The notes beneath the pieces were generated by a model. The model worked only from the letters and a program-made list of their open reading frames with translations. It was not told the DNA's origin and searched no databases. Positions 34,257 to 42,310 of a DNA stretch of 53,108 bases are shown here, in pieces. Origin of the DNA: Akkermansia sp. (GTDB lineage Bacteria > Verrucomicrobiota > Verrucomicrobiia > Verrucomicrobiales > Akkermansiaceae). A program made the position numbers and the translations under genes. Numbering within the stretch: the first letter of the stretch is position 1; each line of letters opens with the position of its first letter. Location: NCBI GenBank assembly GCA_030523775.1, contig JAUNHW010000008.1, forward strand, positions 43,453 through 96,560, in the 5' to 3' direction.

Positions 34257-36449
34257 ATGGAACGGGTGCGGCTCATATTCACGCTGGAGGGTCTTCACTG
34301 CGCATCCTGTGCAGCCCGCGTGGAATCCGCCGTGTCCGGGCTGGACGGGGTGGAGAGCGTGGAGGTGAACCCGGTGGCCGGGCTCATGCGCGTCACGCTC
34401 GATGCGGGAAAGACAGGGGCGGGCACCATTGTTTCCACCGTATCCGCCGCCGGGTTCAAGGCGACACTGCGCAAGCCGGATGCTCCCGCTACCCCGCAGC
34501 AACAGCCGAGCTGCCTGAACTGGGCGCTCTCCCTCCTCTTCCTAGCCCCGCTGCTGGCACTGCACCACCATGCGTTCACAGAGGCGGACACCGCGGTATG
34601 GGAGCTGGTGCTCCTGCTGCCCGTCATCGTCCTCAACCGCGGGTTCTTTGTGCGCGGCGCGCGTGCCGCACTTCACCGCGCGCCGAACATGGACACCCTG
34701 GTGGCAATCGCCGTAGCCACCGCCACCATCTACAGCCTGGTGGATCTGCTCTACCTGCACACGGGCGAGACCTATGCCGACACCGCCGCCATGATTCTCA
34801 CCATCGTGGCCTTCGGCAAGTGGCTGGAATCCCAAGCCACGGCAGGAGCGGGGGACTCCGCGGCCGCCCTGCGCCGCCGCATGCCCGCCACCGCCACCGT
34901 GCTGCGGCGGGACGGCTCGCAAGAGGATATCCCCGCCGCGCAAATCATGCCTGGAGACACCCTGCTGGTGCGGCCGGGGCAGCTGGTGCCGGCTGACGGC
35001 ACCGTGCTGGAGGGCGTTTCCCAGATAGATGAATCCGCCTTCACGGGAGAAAGCATCCCCATGCTCAAGGAAAGGGGCAGCCGAGTCTACGCCGGCACCA
35101 TCAACGGCAGCGGCCCCCTGCAAATCTCCGCAGATGCCGCACCGCAGAAATCCGCCCTCTCCAGCATCATCCGCATGGTGGGTGAGGCAGAGGTAGCAAA
35201 GCCCTCCATGGCACGCACGGCAGACCGCGTGGCGGGCTGGTTCGTCCCGGTGGTCATCCTCCTGGCGTGCGTCACCGCGGCCGCTTGGATCCACTGCAGC
35301 GGCGACACCGCCTTCGCACTGCGCCGCGCCATTTCCGTGCTGGTGATATCATGCCCCTGCGCGCTCGGGCTGGCCACGCCCATAGCCGTGATGGTGGCAG
35401 CCGGAAGTGCCGCGCGGGAGGGCATCATCTTCCGCAGCGGCGCCGCCATGGAGGAGGTGGGCCGCGCCACCGCCGCCGTGCTGGACAAAACGGGCACGCT
35501 CACCCTGGGCCGCCCCGGCGTGTGCGGCACCCTGCCGCTCGGTGTGGAGGAGCGGGAGCTGCTGCAGCTAGCCGCCGCCCTGGAATGCACCGGCAACCAT
35601 CCGTACGCGCTAGCCGTGTGCGCCGCCGCACCCAAGGAGAATCCCCTGCACGCGGATAACACCACACACACGCCCGGCCGCGGCGTGCAGGGCACCATCG
35701 GCGGCCAGCCATGCGCCGCCGGGAGCGCCCTCTTCATGCAGGAACTCGGGGTAGACATATCCGCCGCAAACCTCCGGAACATTCCCGCCATCGCCAGCCC
35801 GCTCTATGTCGCCCGCAACGGTTCACTCTGCGGTGTCATTGCCGTGGCGGACGCCTTGAGGAATTCCTCCACGGATGCCGTGAAGGCCCTGCGCTTCCAC
35901 GGGCTGCGCGTGTTCATGGTCACGGGGGATAATGCCCGCACGGCGCATGAAATAGCCAAGCAGAGCGGCATCGACCGCGTGCACGCGGAAGTGCAGCCAC
36001 AGGGCAAGGTGGAGCTGGTGCGCGAATTGCAGCGGCAGGGCGAGAACGTGCTCATGATCGGCGACGGCATCAACGATGCCCCCGCCCTGGCCGCCGCCAA
36101 CACCTCCATGGCCGTGGGCATGGGCACGGATGCAGCCCTCAACAGCGCCGGCATCATCCTCTCGCACGATGACTTGACGAGCGCCGCGGACGCCATCCAC
36201 ATGAGCCGCCTGCTAGTGGAGAACATCCGCCGCAACCTCTTCTGGGCCTTCAGCTACAACGTGCTCGCCATCCCGCTGGCCGCAGGAGCCCTCTACCCGC
36301 TCTTCCACTGGACTCCCACCCCCGCCGTGGCCGCCGCCTGCATGTGCGCCAGCAGTCTCTGCGTGGTCCTCTCCGCCCTCTCCCTGCGCGGAAAGCGCGA
36401 GAATGGTGAGACCTGGACATCCCAAGGCAGCGCGGACGAGGGATATTGA
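34257..36449 (+). CDS. copA: Copper-translocating P1B-type ATPase
   Basis: A 730-residue P1B-1 ATPase exporting Cu(I). One N-terminal HMA domain has the CASC metal site (residues 15-18). The membrane CPC motif is Cys366-Pro-Cys368, the phosphorylation site DKTGTLTLG starts at Asp410, and 'GDGINDAPALAAAN' is the hinge. Late-helix motifs 'YN' (FSYNVLAIPLAAG) and 'MCASS' complete the Cu(I) site. A hairpin CCCTGC/GCAGGG (36461-36478) follows the stop without a T-run. No copper regulator is adjacent. Confidence 0.93.
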   Translation: MERVRLIFTLEGLHCASCAARVESAVSGLDGVESVEVNPVAGLMRVTLDAGKTGAGTIVSTVSAAGFKATLRKPDAPATPQQQPSCLNWALSLLFLAPLLALHHHAFTEADTAVWELVLLLPVIVLNRGFFVRGARAALHRAPNMDTLVAIAVATATIYSLVDLLYLHTGETYADTAAMILTIVAFGKWLESQATAGAGDSAAALRRRMPATATVLRRDGSQEDIPAAQIMPGDTLLVRPGQLVPADGTVLEGVSQIDESAFTGESIPMLKERGSRVYAGTINGSGPLQISADAAPQKSALSSIIRMVGEAEVAKPSMARTADRVAGWFVPVVILLACVTAAAWIHCSGDTAFALRRAISVLVISCPCALGLATPIAVMVAAGSAAREGIIFRSGAAMEEVGRATAAVLDKTGTLTLGRPGVCGTLPLGVEERELLQLAAALECTGNHPYALAVCAAAPKENPLHADNTTHTPGRGVQGTIGGQPCAAGSALFMQELGVDISAANLRNIPAIASPLYVARNGSLCGVIAVADALRNSSTDAVKALRFHGLRVFMVTGDNARTAHEIAKQSGIDRVHAEVQPQGKVELVRELQRQGENVLMIGDGINDAPALAAANTSMAVGMGTDAALNSAGIILSHDDLTSAADAIHMSRLLVENIRRNLFWAFSYNVLAIPLAAGALYPLFHWTPTPAVAAACMCASSLCVVLSALSLRGKRENGETWTSQGSADEGY

Positions 36450-36528
36450 TTCCCGGCACCCCCTGCACTCCGGCAGGGAGCCGTCCCCCCCTGCCGAATC
36501 TGAACACAGAGAGCTACTGCGGCAGATA

Positions 36529-36616
36529 TTGCCAAGCCTTTCCCTCGAAAAATTGCCAATTCTGCACACTTTTCCCAGGGAAAAGTTGCCAAAATCCCAC
36601 ATTTTTCGAGGGAAAG
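36529..36616. repeat. Nested inverted repeats with three TTGCCAA copies
   Basis: CTTTCCCTCGAAAAAT (36538-36553) is exactly inverted at 36601-36616 (ATTTTTCGAGGGAAAG). Inside lies a second palindrome ACTTTTCCC-A-GGGAAAAGT (36568-36586). TTGCCAA occurs as direct copies at 36529, 36553 and 36586. The two units TTTCCCTCGAAAAATTGCCAA-like and TTTTCCCAGGGAAAAGTTG-like are imperfect copies of each other. Nothing else in the window looks like it. Confidence 0.8.
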
Positions 36617-36693
36617 ATAGAAAAACCATCCTCTGCCACGTGGGCAGAACCCGCAGAATTTTGAACGAATGCCCCGCATGGCGCGTCATTTCC

Positions 36694-36721
36694 TTGAAAT
36701 TCCGCGGGAAAATGATAGGAT
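36694..36721 (+). promoter_or_regulatory. moxR/Bat operon promoter
   Basis: TTGAAA (36694-36699), 16-bp spacer, TAGGAT (36716-36721). The 18 nt between the -10 and the ATG at 36740 include AGGA as a ribosome-binding site. Confidence 0.55.
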
Positions 36722-36739
36722 TCCCGCATAGGAACTGTT

Positions 36740-37723
36740 ATGAATACACAGGAATTCAATGAATTGATTGCCCGGAAATCCGGTTGGGTGAGAGCCGTAA
36801 AACAGGAGATGGCCAAGGTGGTGGTGGGCCAGCAGGAGCTGGTGAACCGTCTCATTTTGAGCCTTCTGTGCAAGGGGCACGTGCTGCTGGAGGGCGTGCC
36901 GGGACTGGCGAAGACCCTTTCCGTGAAGGCCCTGGCGGGCACCATGCAGGCAGCGTTCTCACGCATCCAGTTCACGCCAGATTTGCTGCCGGCAGACCTG
37001 CTGGGCACCATGATCTACAACCCGGACACGCGCCAGTTCACCGCCAAGAAGGGCCCCGTGTTCGCCAACCTGATTCTGGCGGATGAAATCAACCGCGCGC
37101 CCGCCAAGGTGCAGAGCGCGCTGCTGGAAGCCATGCAGGAGCGTCAGGTGACGCTTGGCGAAACCACCTACCCCCTGCCGGACCCCTTCCTGGTGCTGGC
37201 CACGCAGAACCCCATCGAGCAGGAGGGCACCTACCAGCTTCCGGAAGCCCAGCTGGACCGCTTCCTGTTCAAGGTGATGGTGGACTACCCCAGCAGCGAC
37301 GAGGAATTGAAGGTGCTGGAGATGATGAGCAGCACCAACCCCGCCCCCACCACCTCCCCCGTGGTGAGCGTGGAGGAAATCAACGAATCCCGCGAGCTGA
37401 TGAACCAAATCTTCATCGATCCCGCAGTGCAGCGCTACATTGTGGACCTGGTGCGCGCCACGCGCAGCCCGGAACGCGTGGATTCCCGCCTGGAGGGCAT
37501 GGTGCGCGCCGGCGGCTCCCCCCGCGCCAGCATCAACCTGGCCCTGGCCGGCAAGGCACTCGCCTTCACCCGCGGCCGCGGCTACGTGACCCCGCAGGAC
37601 ATCAAGGACCTGGCGCACGACATCCTGCGCCACCGCATCCTGCTCTCCTACGAGGCGGAGGCCGCCAACAAGACCAGCGACAACGTGATCGACAGCATCC
37701 TCTCCAAGGTGCCCGTGCCCTAA
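36740..37723 (+). CDS. MoxR-family AAA+ ATPase
   Basis: A 327-residue AAA+ chaperone-like ATPase. Walker A GVPGLAKTLS (about 54-63), Walker B 'LILADEINRAPAKVQSALLEAMQERQVTLGE', sensor 1 'VLATQNPIEQEGTYQLPEAQLDRF' and a lid domain ending 'TSDNVIDSILSKVPVP'. MoxR proteins act on VWA-domain partners, and five BAT-type genes follow directly. First gene of the operon, with an AGGA ribosome-binding site. Confidence 0.95.
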   Translation: MNTQEFNELIARKSGWVRAVKQEMAKVVVGQQELVNRLILSLLCKGHVLLEGVPGLAKTLSVKALAGTMQAAFSRIQFTPDLLPADLLGTMIYNPDTRQFTAKKGPVFANLILADEINRAPAKVQSALLEAMQERQVTLGETTYPLPDPFLVLATQNPIEQEGTYQLPEAQLDRFLFKVMVDYPSSDEELKVLEMMSSTNPAPTTSPVVSVEEINESRELMNQIFIDPAVQRYIVDLVRATRSPERVDSRLEGMVRAGGSPRASINLALAGKALAFTRGRGYVTPQDIKDLAHDILRHRILLSYEAEAANKTSDNVIDSILSKVPVP

Positions 37724-37762
37724 ACTGCAGCGCGGGTTGTTCGCACAAGGGGAAACGCCGCC

Positions 37763-38653
37763 ATGGACAAAACGCAGGAAATCATGCAGAAGGTGCGCCG
37801 CATTGAATTGCAGGCGCGCAGGCTCGCCACAGCCACCTTCGCCGGGCAGTACCGCTCCGGCTTCCGTGGCCAGGGCCTGGACTTCGACGACTTCCGCGAG
37901 TACATCCCCGGAGACGACCCGCGCTTCATCGACTGGAAAGTCACCGCCCGCACCGGCGTGCCGTACGTGCGCACCTTCCACGAGGAACGCGAGCAGGTGC
38001 TGCTGCTGGCGGTGGACACCAGCGGCTCCATGACCTACGCCAGCCAGGGCGTGGCGGACACCAAGCGGGAATACGCCGCGCGCATAGCCGCCGTGCTGGC
38101 GCACAGCGCCGCGCTCAACAGCGACAAGGTGGGGCTCCTGCTCTTCGGCACGCAGCCGCACTTCTACCTGCCGCCCGCCAAAGGCATGAAGCAGTGCCAG
38201 CGCATTGTGCGCGAAATCCTTTCCGCCCCCCAAGGCGGGAAAGACGACACCATGGACGACATTGCCAACGAAATCCTGCGCACCCAGCGCAAGCACGCCA
38301 TGGTCTTCCTGATGAGCGACTTCTTCAACGAGGCCGACAAACGGGCCGTGGGCAAGCTCAACTTCAAGCACGAGCTGGTGCCCGTGCGCATCAACGACCC
38401 GCTGGAACTGGCGCTTCCGGAGGCCGGGCGCGTCTACCTGCGCGACCCCGAAAGCGGGCAGCTGCTGGAGGCGGACCTGGGGGACCGCGCCGTGCGAGAA
38501 GCCCACGCCCAGGCCATGCAGGCCCAGCGCGTGAAATGGAAAAACGTCTTCACCCAGCTGGGGGTGGACATGCTGGACCTCACCACCACGCAAGACTACA
38601 TACCGCCCCTGCGCAGCCTCTTCTCGCGCCGCAGCCGCCTATTCGTGCATTGA
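37763..38653 (+). CDS. DUF58 protein with VWA-like fold
   Basis: A 296-residue DUF58 protein. The family core 'GQGLDFDDFREYIPGDDPRFIDWKVTARTGVPYVRTFHEEREQVLLLAVDTSGSM' starts near residue 35 and ends in a MIDAS-like DTSGSM. 'DIANEILRTQRKHAMVFLMSDFF' follows. It is the usual second gene of MoxR/Bat operons and a probable client of the ATPase. Cytoplasmic: no membrane helix. Starts 39 bp after moxR. Confidence 0.92.
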   Translation: MDKTQEIMQKVRRIELQARRLATATFAGQYRSGFRGQGLDFDDFREYIPGDDPRFIDWKVTARTGVPYVRTFHEEREQVLLLAVDTSGSMTYASQGVADTKREYAARIAAVLAHSAALNSDKVGLLLFGTQPHFYLPPAKGMKQCQRIVREILSAPQGGKDDTMDDIANEILRTQRKHAMVFLMSDFFNEADKRAVGKLNFKHELVPVRINDPLELALPEAGRVYLRDPESGQLLEADLGDRAVREAHAQAMQAQRVKWKNVFTQLGVDMLDLTTTQDYIPPLRSLFSRRSRLFVH

Positions 38654-38654
38654 G

Positions 38655-39233
38655 ATGAACCCCGCACCGAACATCTTGGATAAAATCCCGCAGCTGGAGC
38701 CGGACATCCCGGTGGACGGCTTCGCGCAAGCCGTCTTCACGCAGCACCTGCTGTGGGGCGGCTTGGCCGCCCTGGTGGTGCTGGGGCTCGCTGCCTGGCT
38801 GGTGGTGCACATCATACGCAAGCGCCGCGGCGCGCAAACCACACCGCCGCCCACCCATGCGCAGGTGGCCCTGGCCGCCATCTCACGCGTGGAGGAGGAC
38901 CTGCCCGCCATCCGCGAATGCAGCCTGCGCCTCTCGCTCATCCTGCGCACCTTCCTGGAGGCCCAGGCGCACGACTCCTCACTGTACGAGACGCACGAGG
39001 AGTTCACCCAGCGCATGGATTCCCTCTCCGGCGTGCCCCTGAGCTGCCAGAACGCCACGCGCGACCTCTTCGACGATTTGGCTGTTTGTAAATACGCCCG
39101 TGAGGTGGAGGGCAGCCAAGCTCTGGTGGGCGAGCTCGCGCAGCGCGCCGCGGAGCTGGTGAACAACATCACGCGCGAACAGGAGCGCCTGGCCGCGGAA
39201 ACGCAGCAAAACGGAAAGGAGGCTGCCGCATGA
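38655..39233 (+). CDS. Single-pass membrane protein of the Bat operon (DUF4381-like)
   Basis: A 192-residue protein with one helix (about 33-55, 'LLWGGLAALVVLGLAAWLVVHII') followed by a basic stop-transfer and an alpha-helical cytoplasmic part. Position between DUF58 and the first VWA protein matches DUF4381 proteins of other MoxR operons. Assignment rests mainly on context. It starts 1 bp after the DUF58 stop and its end overlaps the next gene by 4 bp. Confidence 0.7.
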   Translation: MNPAPNILDKIPQLEPDIPVDGFAQAVFTQHLLWGGLAALVVLGLAAWLVVHIIRKRRGAQTTPPPTHAQVALAAISRVEEDLPAIRECSLRLSLILRTFLEAQAHDSSLYETHEEFTQRMDSLSGVPLSCQNATRDLFDDLAVCKYAREVEGSQALVGELAQRAAELVNNITREQERLAAETQQNGKEAAA

Positions 39234-40324
39234 CAATGCCCTTCCCCACCGCGCTTGCCGCCGCGCAGAAGGCAGATGCCGTGCAGGAGTTCATGTTCGG
39301 CGCGCCGCACCTGCTGTGGCTGCTGCTGCTGCTCATCCCGCTGCTGCTGTTGCGGCGGCGCCCCGGCACCACGTCCGGCGTGGTGTACCCCTGCGTGCCG
39401 TTCATCGCCAAGCTGCTCAGGAAGCCGTCCACGCTGGCGGGGCGCATCGGCGCCGTCTGCCTGGTGCTGGGCGCGGTCTCCCTGCTGCTGGCGCTGGCGC
39501 ATCCCCAGTGGCGCAACGAGTACCAGGAGCAGAAGGTGAGCGGGATCGACATCATGATGGTGTGCGACCTCTCCGGCTCCATGGCCAGCCAGGACATGAT
39601 CTTCAAGGTGGAGGACAACCGCGGCCGCACCGCCAACCGCCGCGTGGACCGCCTGACCGCCGCCAAGTACGTGATGAAAGAATTCATCGGCGGCCGCCCG
39701 AACGACCGCATCGGCCTAGTGGCCTTTGCCGGCAAGGCAAAGCTCTGCTGCCCGCTCACGCTGGACCACGGCATCGTGGGGTACATTATCGACCAGTTCT
39801 ACCTGGCCACGCAGGATTTGTTCAGCGGGCAGGTGCGCCCCGGCTACATCCAGGAGGACGGCACCGCCATCGGCACCGCCATTGCCACCGCCGCCACGCG
39901 ACTCAACGAGCGCACGGAAACCAAGTCCAAAATCATCATCCTGGTGACGGACGGCGCCAGCAACATGGGCTCCATCACGCCTATCGAGGCCGCCAAGCAG
40001 GCCGCCAAGCTCGGCATCAAGATTTTCACCATCGCCATCGGCCGGGACGAGCGCATCTCCCAATACACCGCGGATGTGGACACCTTTGATGAGAAATCGC
40101 TCAAGGAGATAGCCCACTCCACCGGCGGCCGCTACTACCGCGCCAGCAGCGGCACCAAGCTGCAGAAGGCCTTCAAGATTATCGACAACCTGGAGAAGAC
40201 GGACGCCAAGCGCCGCACCATCGTGAGCTATGAGGAGCTCTTCATGTACCCGCTGGGCGCGGCGACCCTGCTGCTACTGCTCGGCACCGCCCTCTGCTTC
40301 GCGCGCCCGCGTCCCGCCCCCTAA
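39230..40324 (+). CDS. batA: BatA-like VWA-domain membrane protein
   Basis: A 364-residue protein with two N-terminal helices (about 24-41 and 73-90), a VWA domain with the MIDAS motif Asp113-Leu-Ser115-Gly-Ser117 and 'IIILVTDGASNMGSITPIEAAKQAAKLGIKIFTIAIG', and a C-terminal helix (about 338-358). This is the BatA layout: a metal-dependent adhesion fold outside or at the membrane. Bat proteins were linked to aerotolerance in Bacteroides fragilis. ATGA overlap with the preceding gene. Confidence 0.92.
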   Translation: MTMPFPTALAAAQKADAVQEFMFGAPHLLWLLLLLIPLLLLRRRPGTTSGVVYPCVPFIAKLLRKPSTLAGRIGAVCLVLGAVSLLLALAHPQWRNEYQEQKVSGIDIMMVCDLSGSMASQDMIFKVEDNRGRTANRRVDRLTAAKYVMKEFIGGRPNDRIGLVAFAGKAKLCCPLTLDHGIVGYIIDQFYLATQDLFSGQVRPGYIQEDGTAIGTAIATAATRLNERTETKSKIIILVTDGASNMGSITPIEAAKQAAKLGIKIFTIAIGRDERISQYTADVDTFDEKSLKEIAHSTGGRYYRASSGTKLQKAFKIIDNLEKTDAKRRTIVSYEELFMYPLGAATLLLLLGTALCFARPRPAP

Positions 40325-40333
40325 CCCACCGCC

Positions 40334-42295
40334 ATGAGCTTCCTTTACCCGCACATCCTCTGGTTCCTCTTCCTGCCGGCCCTGCTGGCGGGGTTGGTGC
40401 TGCTGGCGCGCCGCAAAACGGGCACGGGCTGGCGGCAGCTGGTCTCCGCAGAGCACGCCGGGGAGCTGGTGGCGCGGCGCCCCGCCTGGCGCAGCATCCT
40501 GCCCGCCGCGCTCTGCATCCTGGCGCTGGCATCCGCCGTAGCGGGGCTGGCACGCCCCATCAACGGCTTCAAGGAGGCGGGCGGGCTCTCCACCGGGCGC
40601 AACCTGCTCATTGCCCTGGATATCTCCCGCTCCATGGAAACGGAGGACGTGAAACCCTCCCGCCTGGAGGAGGCGCGCGCCGCCGCGTTCGAGCTGATAG
40701 ATGCGCTCAAGGCGGACAAGATTGGCCTCATCGTCTTTTCCGGTGATGCAGACCTGGTGGTGCCGCTCACCTACGACCACACCGCCCTGCGCGACGCCCT
40801 GGAGCAGGTGAACCGCAGCTGGGCCGGCACCGGCGGCACCAACTTCGGCCTGGTGCTCAAGCGCGCCATGCAGGATTTCAAGCGCAGCGCGCCGGACGGC
40901 ACAAACGCGCTGGTGCTGCTGAGCGATGGTGAGGACACCGTGGGCTCCTCCATGGATGTGGCGGAGGAGGCCCGCAAGAACAACCTGCTCGTCATCACCG
41001 TGGGCGTGGGTACCGCCGCCGGCGGTCCCATCCCCGATCCCAAGGGCGAGAACGGCCTCTGGCAGGATGAGAACGGCAAGCACGTCATCAGCAAGCTGGA
41101 TGCAGACGCATTGCGAAAATTCTCCGAGGCCACGGGCGGCGATTTCGCCGTGCTGGACTCCAACACGGACCTCACCGCCTTCACCCAAAAGGCCGTGCGC
41201 AAGATTGACAAGCACGAGGAGAACGTTTCCACCAACAAGGTGCCCAACGACCTCTTCCCCTGGTTTGCCTGGGCGGCACTGGCGCTGCTGGTGGCGGCCA
41301 TCGTCATAGCCACGGAATGGCGGCTTCCCAAGCGCGGAGGCGCGGCGGCGGTTGTGCTGCTCCTGCTGCTGACCCCGGCGGCGCAGGCGGCACCGGATGC
41401 GGCATCCGTGCTGAGCTACACGTACGGATTGTCGCAGGTGGGCAAGGACAACGCAGCCGCCAAGGAAGCCTTTTCCGCCGCCCTGCTGGATGACGACCCG
41501 CAGATGCAGGCCGCTGCATTCTACCAAATCGGCAACGCGGGCAGCTACGCCACCATCGACAAGCTCCGCCAGCTCTACGGAGAGGGAGAACAGGCGCAGG
41601 GCGAGCAGGCCTCCACCGACCCCGATGAGGATGAAGCCGCCCCCTCCGCGCAGCAGGGCCCCAAACAGCCGTCCATCGAGGAGCTGGAGAAGATAGTGGA
41701 GGAGCTGAAACAAGATATCCCCCCATACGAGAGCGCGCTCAAAATCGACCCCAAGCTGGACGCCGCCACCAAGAACATCGAGAAAATCAAACAGCTCATC
41801 AAGGACCTGGAAGAGGAGATTGAACGCCTGAAACAACAGCAGCAACAGCAGAACCAGGACCAGCAGCAAAACCAGCAGAATCAAGACCAGCAACAACAGC
41901 AGGACCAGCAGAACCAGAACCAACAGGATAAGCAGGACAAGCAGCAGGACCAGAAACAGGACAAGCGGCAGAATCAGGACCAGCAAAACAAGGACCGGCA
42001 GCAAGACCGGCAACAGCAGGATTCCAAGCAGCAGCAGGACCAGAACCAACAACAGCAGCAGGAGCAGCAGCAACAACAGCAACAGGAAAAGCAGGACCAG
42101 GACTCCCGAGACAAGCAGCAGCAGCAGGCGCGGCAGGATGAACAGGATGAACGCCGCGCCCAGCCCATGAGCGAGGAGGAAAAGGCCCAGCAATCCGCCG
42201 CAGATGTGCTGCGCATGCACCTGGACGAGGAAAAGGGCTCTCCCATCCCCCACGCGCCATCCGACACCGTCCGCAAGCCCCGCAAGGACTACTAG
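40334..42295 (+). CDS. batB: BatB-BatC fusion: VWA membrane protein with Gln-rich tail
   Basis: A 653-residue protein. Residues 1-330 are BatB-like: helices at 6-25 and 55-72, VWA MIDAS Asp96-Ile-Ser98-Arg-Ser100, and a helix near 308-330. Directly after comes a second signal-peptide-like stretch (about 335-354, GGAAAVVLLLLLTPAAQAAP), then a TPR-like region and a low-complexity Gln/Asp/Asn/Lys tail. This matches BatC, normally a separate exported protein. The retained internal signal shows an in-frame gene fusion. MIDAS intact; the fused part should lie in the periplasm. Confidence 0.88.
   Translation: MSFLYPHILWFLFLPALLAGLVLLARRKTGTGWRQLVSAEHAGELVARRPAWRSILPAALCILALASAVAGLARPINGFKEAGGLSTGRNLLIALDISRSMETEDVKPSRLEEARAAAFELIDALKADKIGLIVFSGDADLVVPLTYDHTALRDALEQVNRSWAGTGGTNFGLVLKRAMQDFKRSAPDGTNALVLLSDGEDTVGSSMDVAEEARKNNLLVITVGVGTAAGGPIPDPKGENGLWQDENGKHVISKLDADALRKFSEATGGDFAVLDSNTDLTAFTQKAVRKIDKHEENVSTNKVPNDLFPWFAWAALALLVAAIVIATEWRLPKRGGAAAVVLLLLLTPAAQAAPDAASVLSYTYGLSQVGKDNAAAKEAFSAALLDDDPQMQAAAFYQIGNAGSYATIDKLRQLYGEGEQAQGEQASTDPDEDEAAPSAQQGPKQPSIEELEKIVEELKQDIPPYESALKIDPKLDAATKNIEKIKQLIKDLEEEIERLKQQQQQQNQDQQQNQQNQDQQQQQDQQNQNQQDKQDKQQDQKQDKRQNQDQQNKDRQQDRQQQDSKQQQDQNQQQQQEQQQQQQQEKQDQDSRDKQQQQARQDEQDERRAQPMSEEEKAQQSAADVLRMHLDEEKGSPIPHAPSDTVRKPRKDY
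41827..42130 (+). repeat. Gln-rich low-complexity coding repeat
   Basis: About 300 bp inside the BatB-BatC gene encodes residues 498-599 made largely of Gln with Asp, Asn and Lys, from mixed CAG/CAA/CAR codons. The synonymous mixture limits slippage but gives many near-repeats. Such tails are seen on BatC proteins. Confidence 0.85.
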
Positions 42296-42310
42296 AAAAC
42301 GCCTTTCAAC

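Larger units (their letters stand above)
36450..36739. other. Intergenic region upstream of the Bat operon, locally AT-rich with nested palindromes
   Basis: A 290-bp gap between copA and moxR. It holds a hairpin at 36461-36478, the nested repeat at 36529-36616, a small hairpin TCTGCC/GGCAGA (36632-36648) and the moxR promoter (36694-36721). No coding frame in it has a credible start or protein-like composition. Confidence 0.7.

Noticed and set aside
36461..36478. Hairpin CCCTGC/GCAGGG as a copA terminator
   Set aside because: It has only six base pairs and no T-run, so it was noted under copA but not called as a terminator.
36403..36762. Small coding frames across the copA-moxR gap
   Set aside because: They translate the palindromic repeats and promoter, overlap both neighbours and have no ribosome-binding site or recognisable protein.
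41827..42130. Possible CRISPR or minisatellite array from the repetitive CAG/CAA stretch
   Set aside because: There are no regular repeat-spacer units. It is an in-frame Gln-rich tail with mixed synonymous codons.
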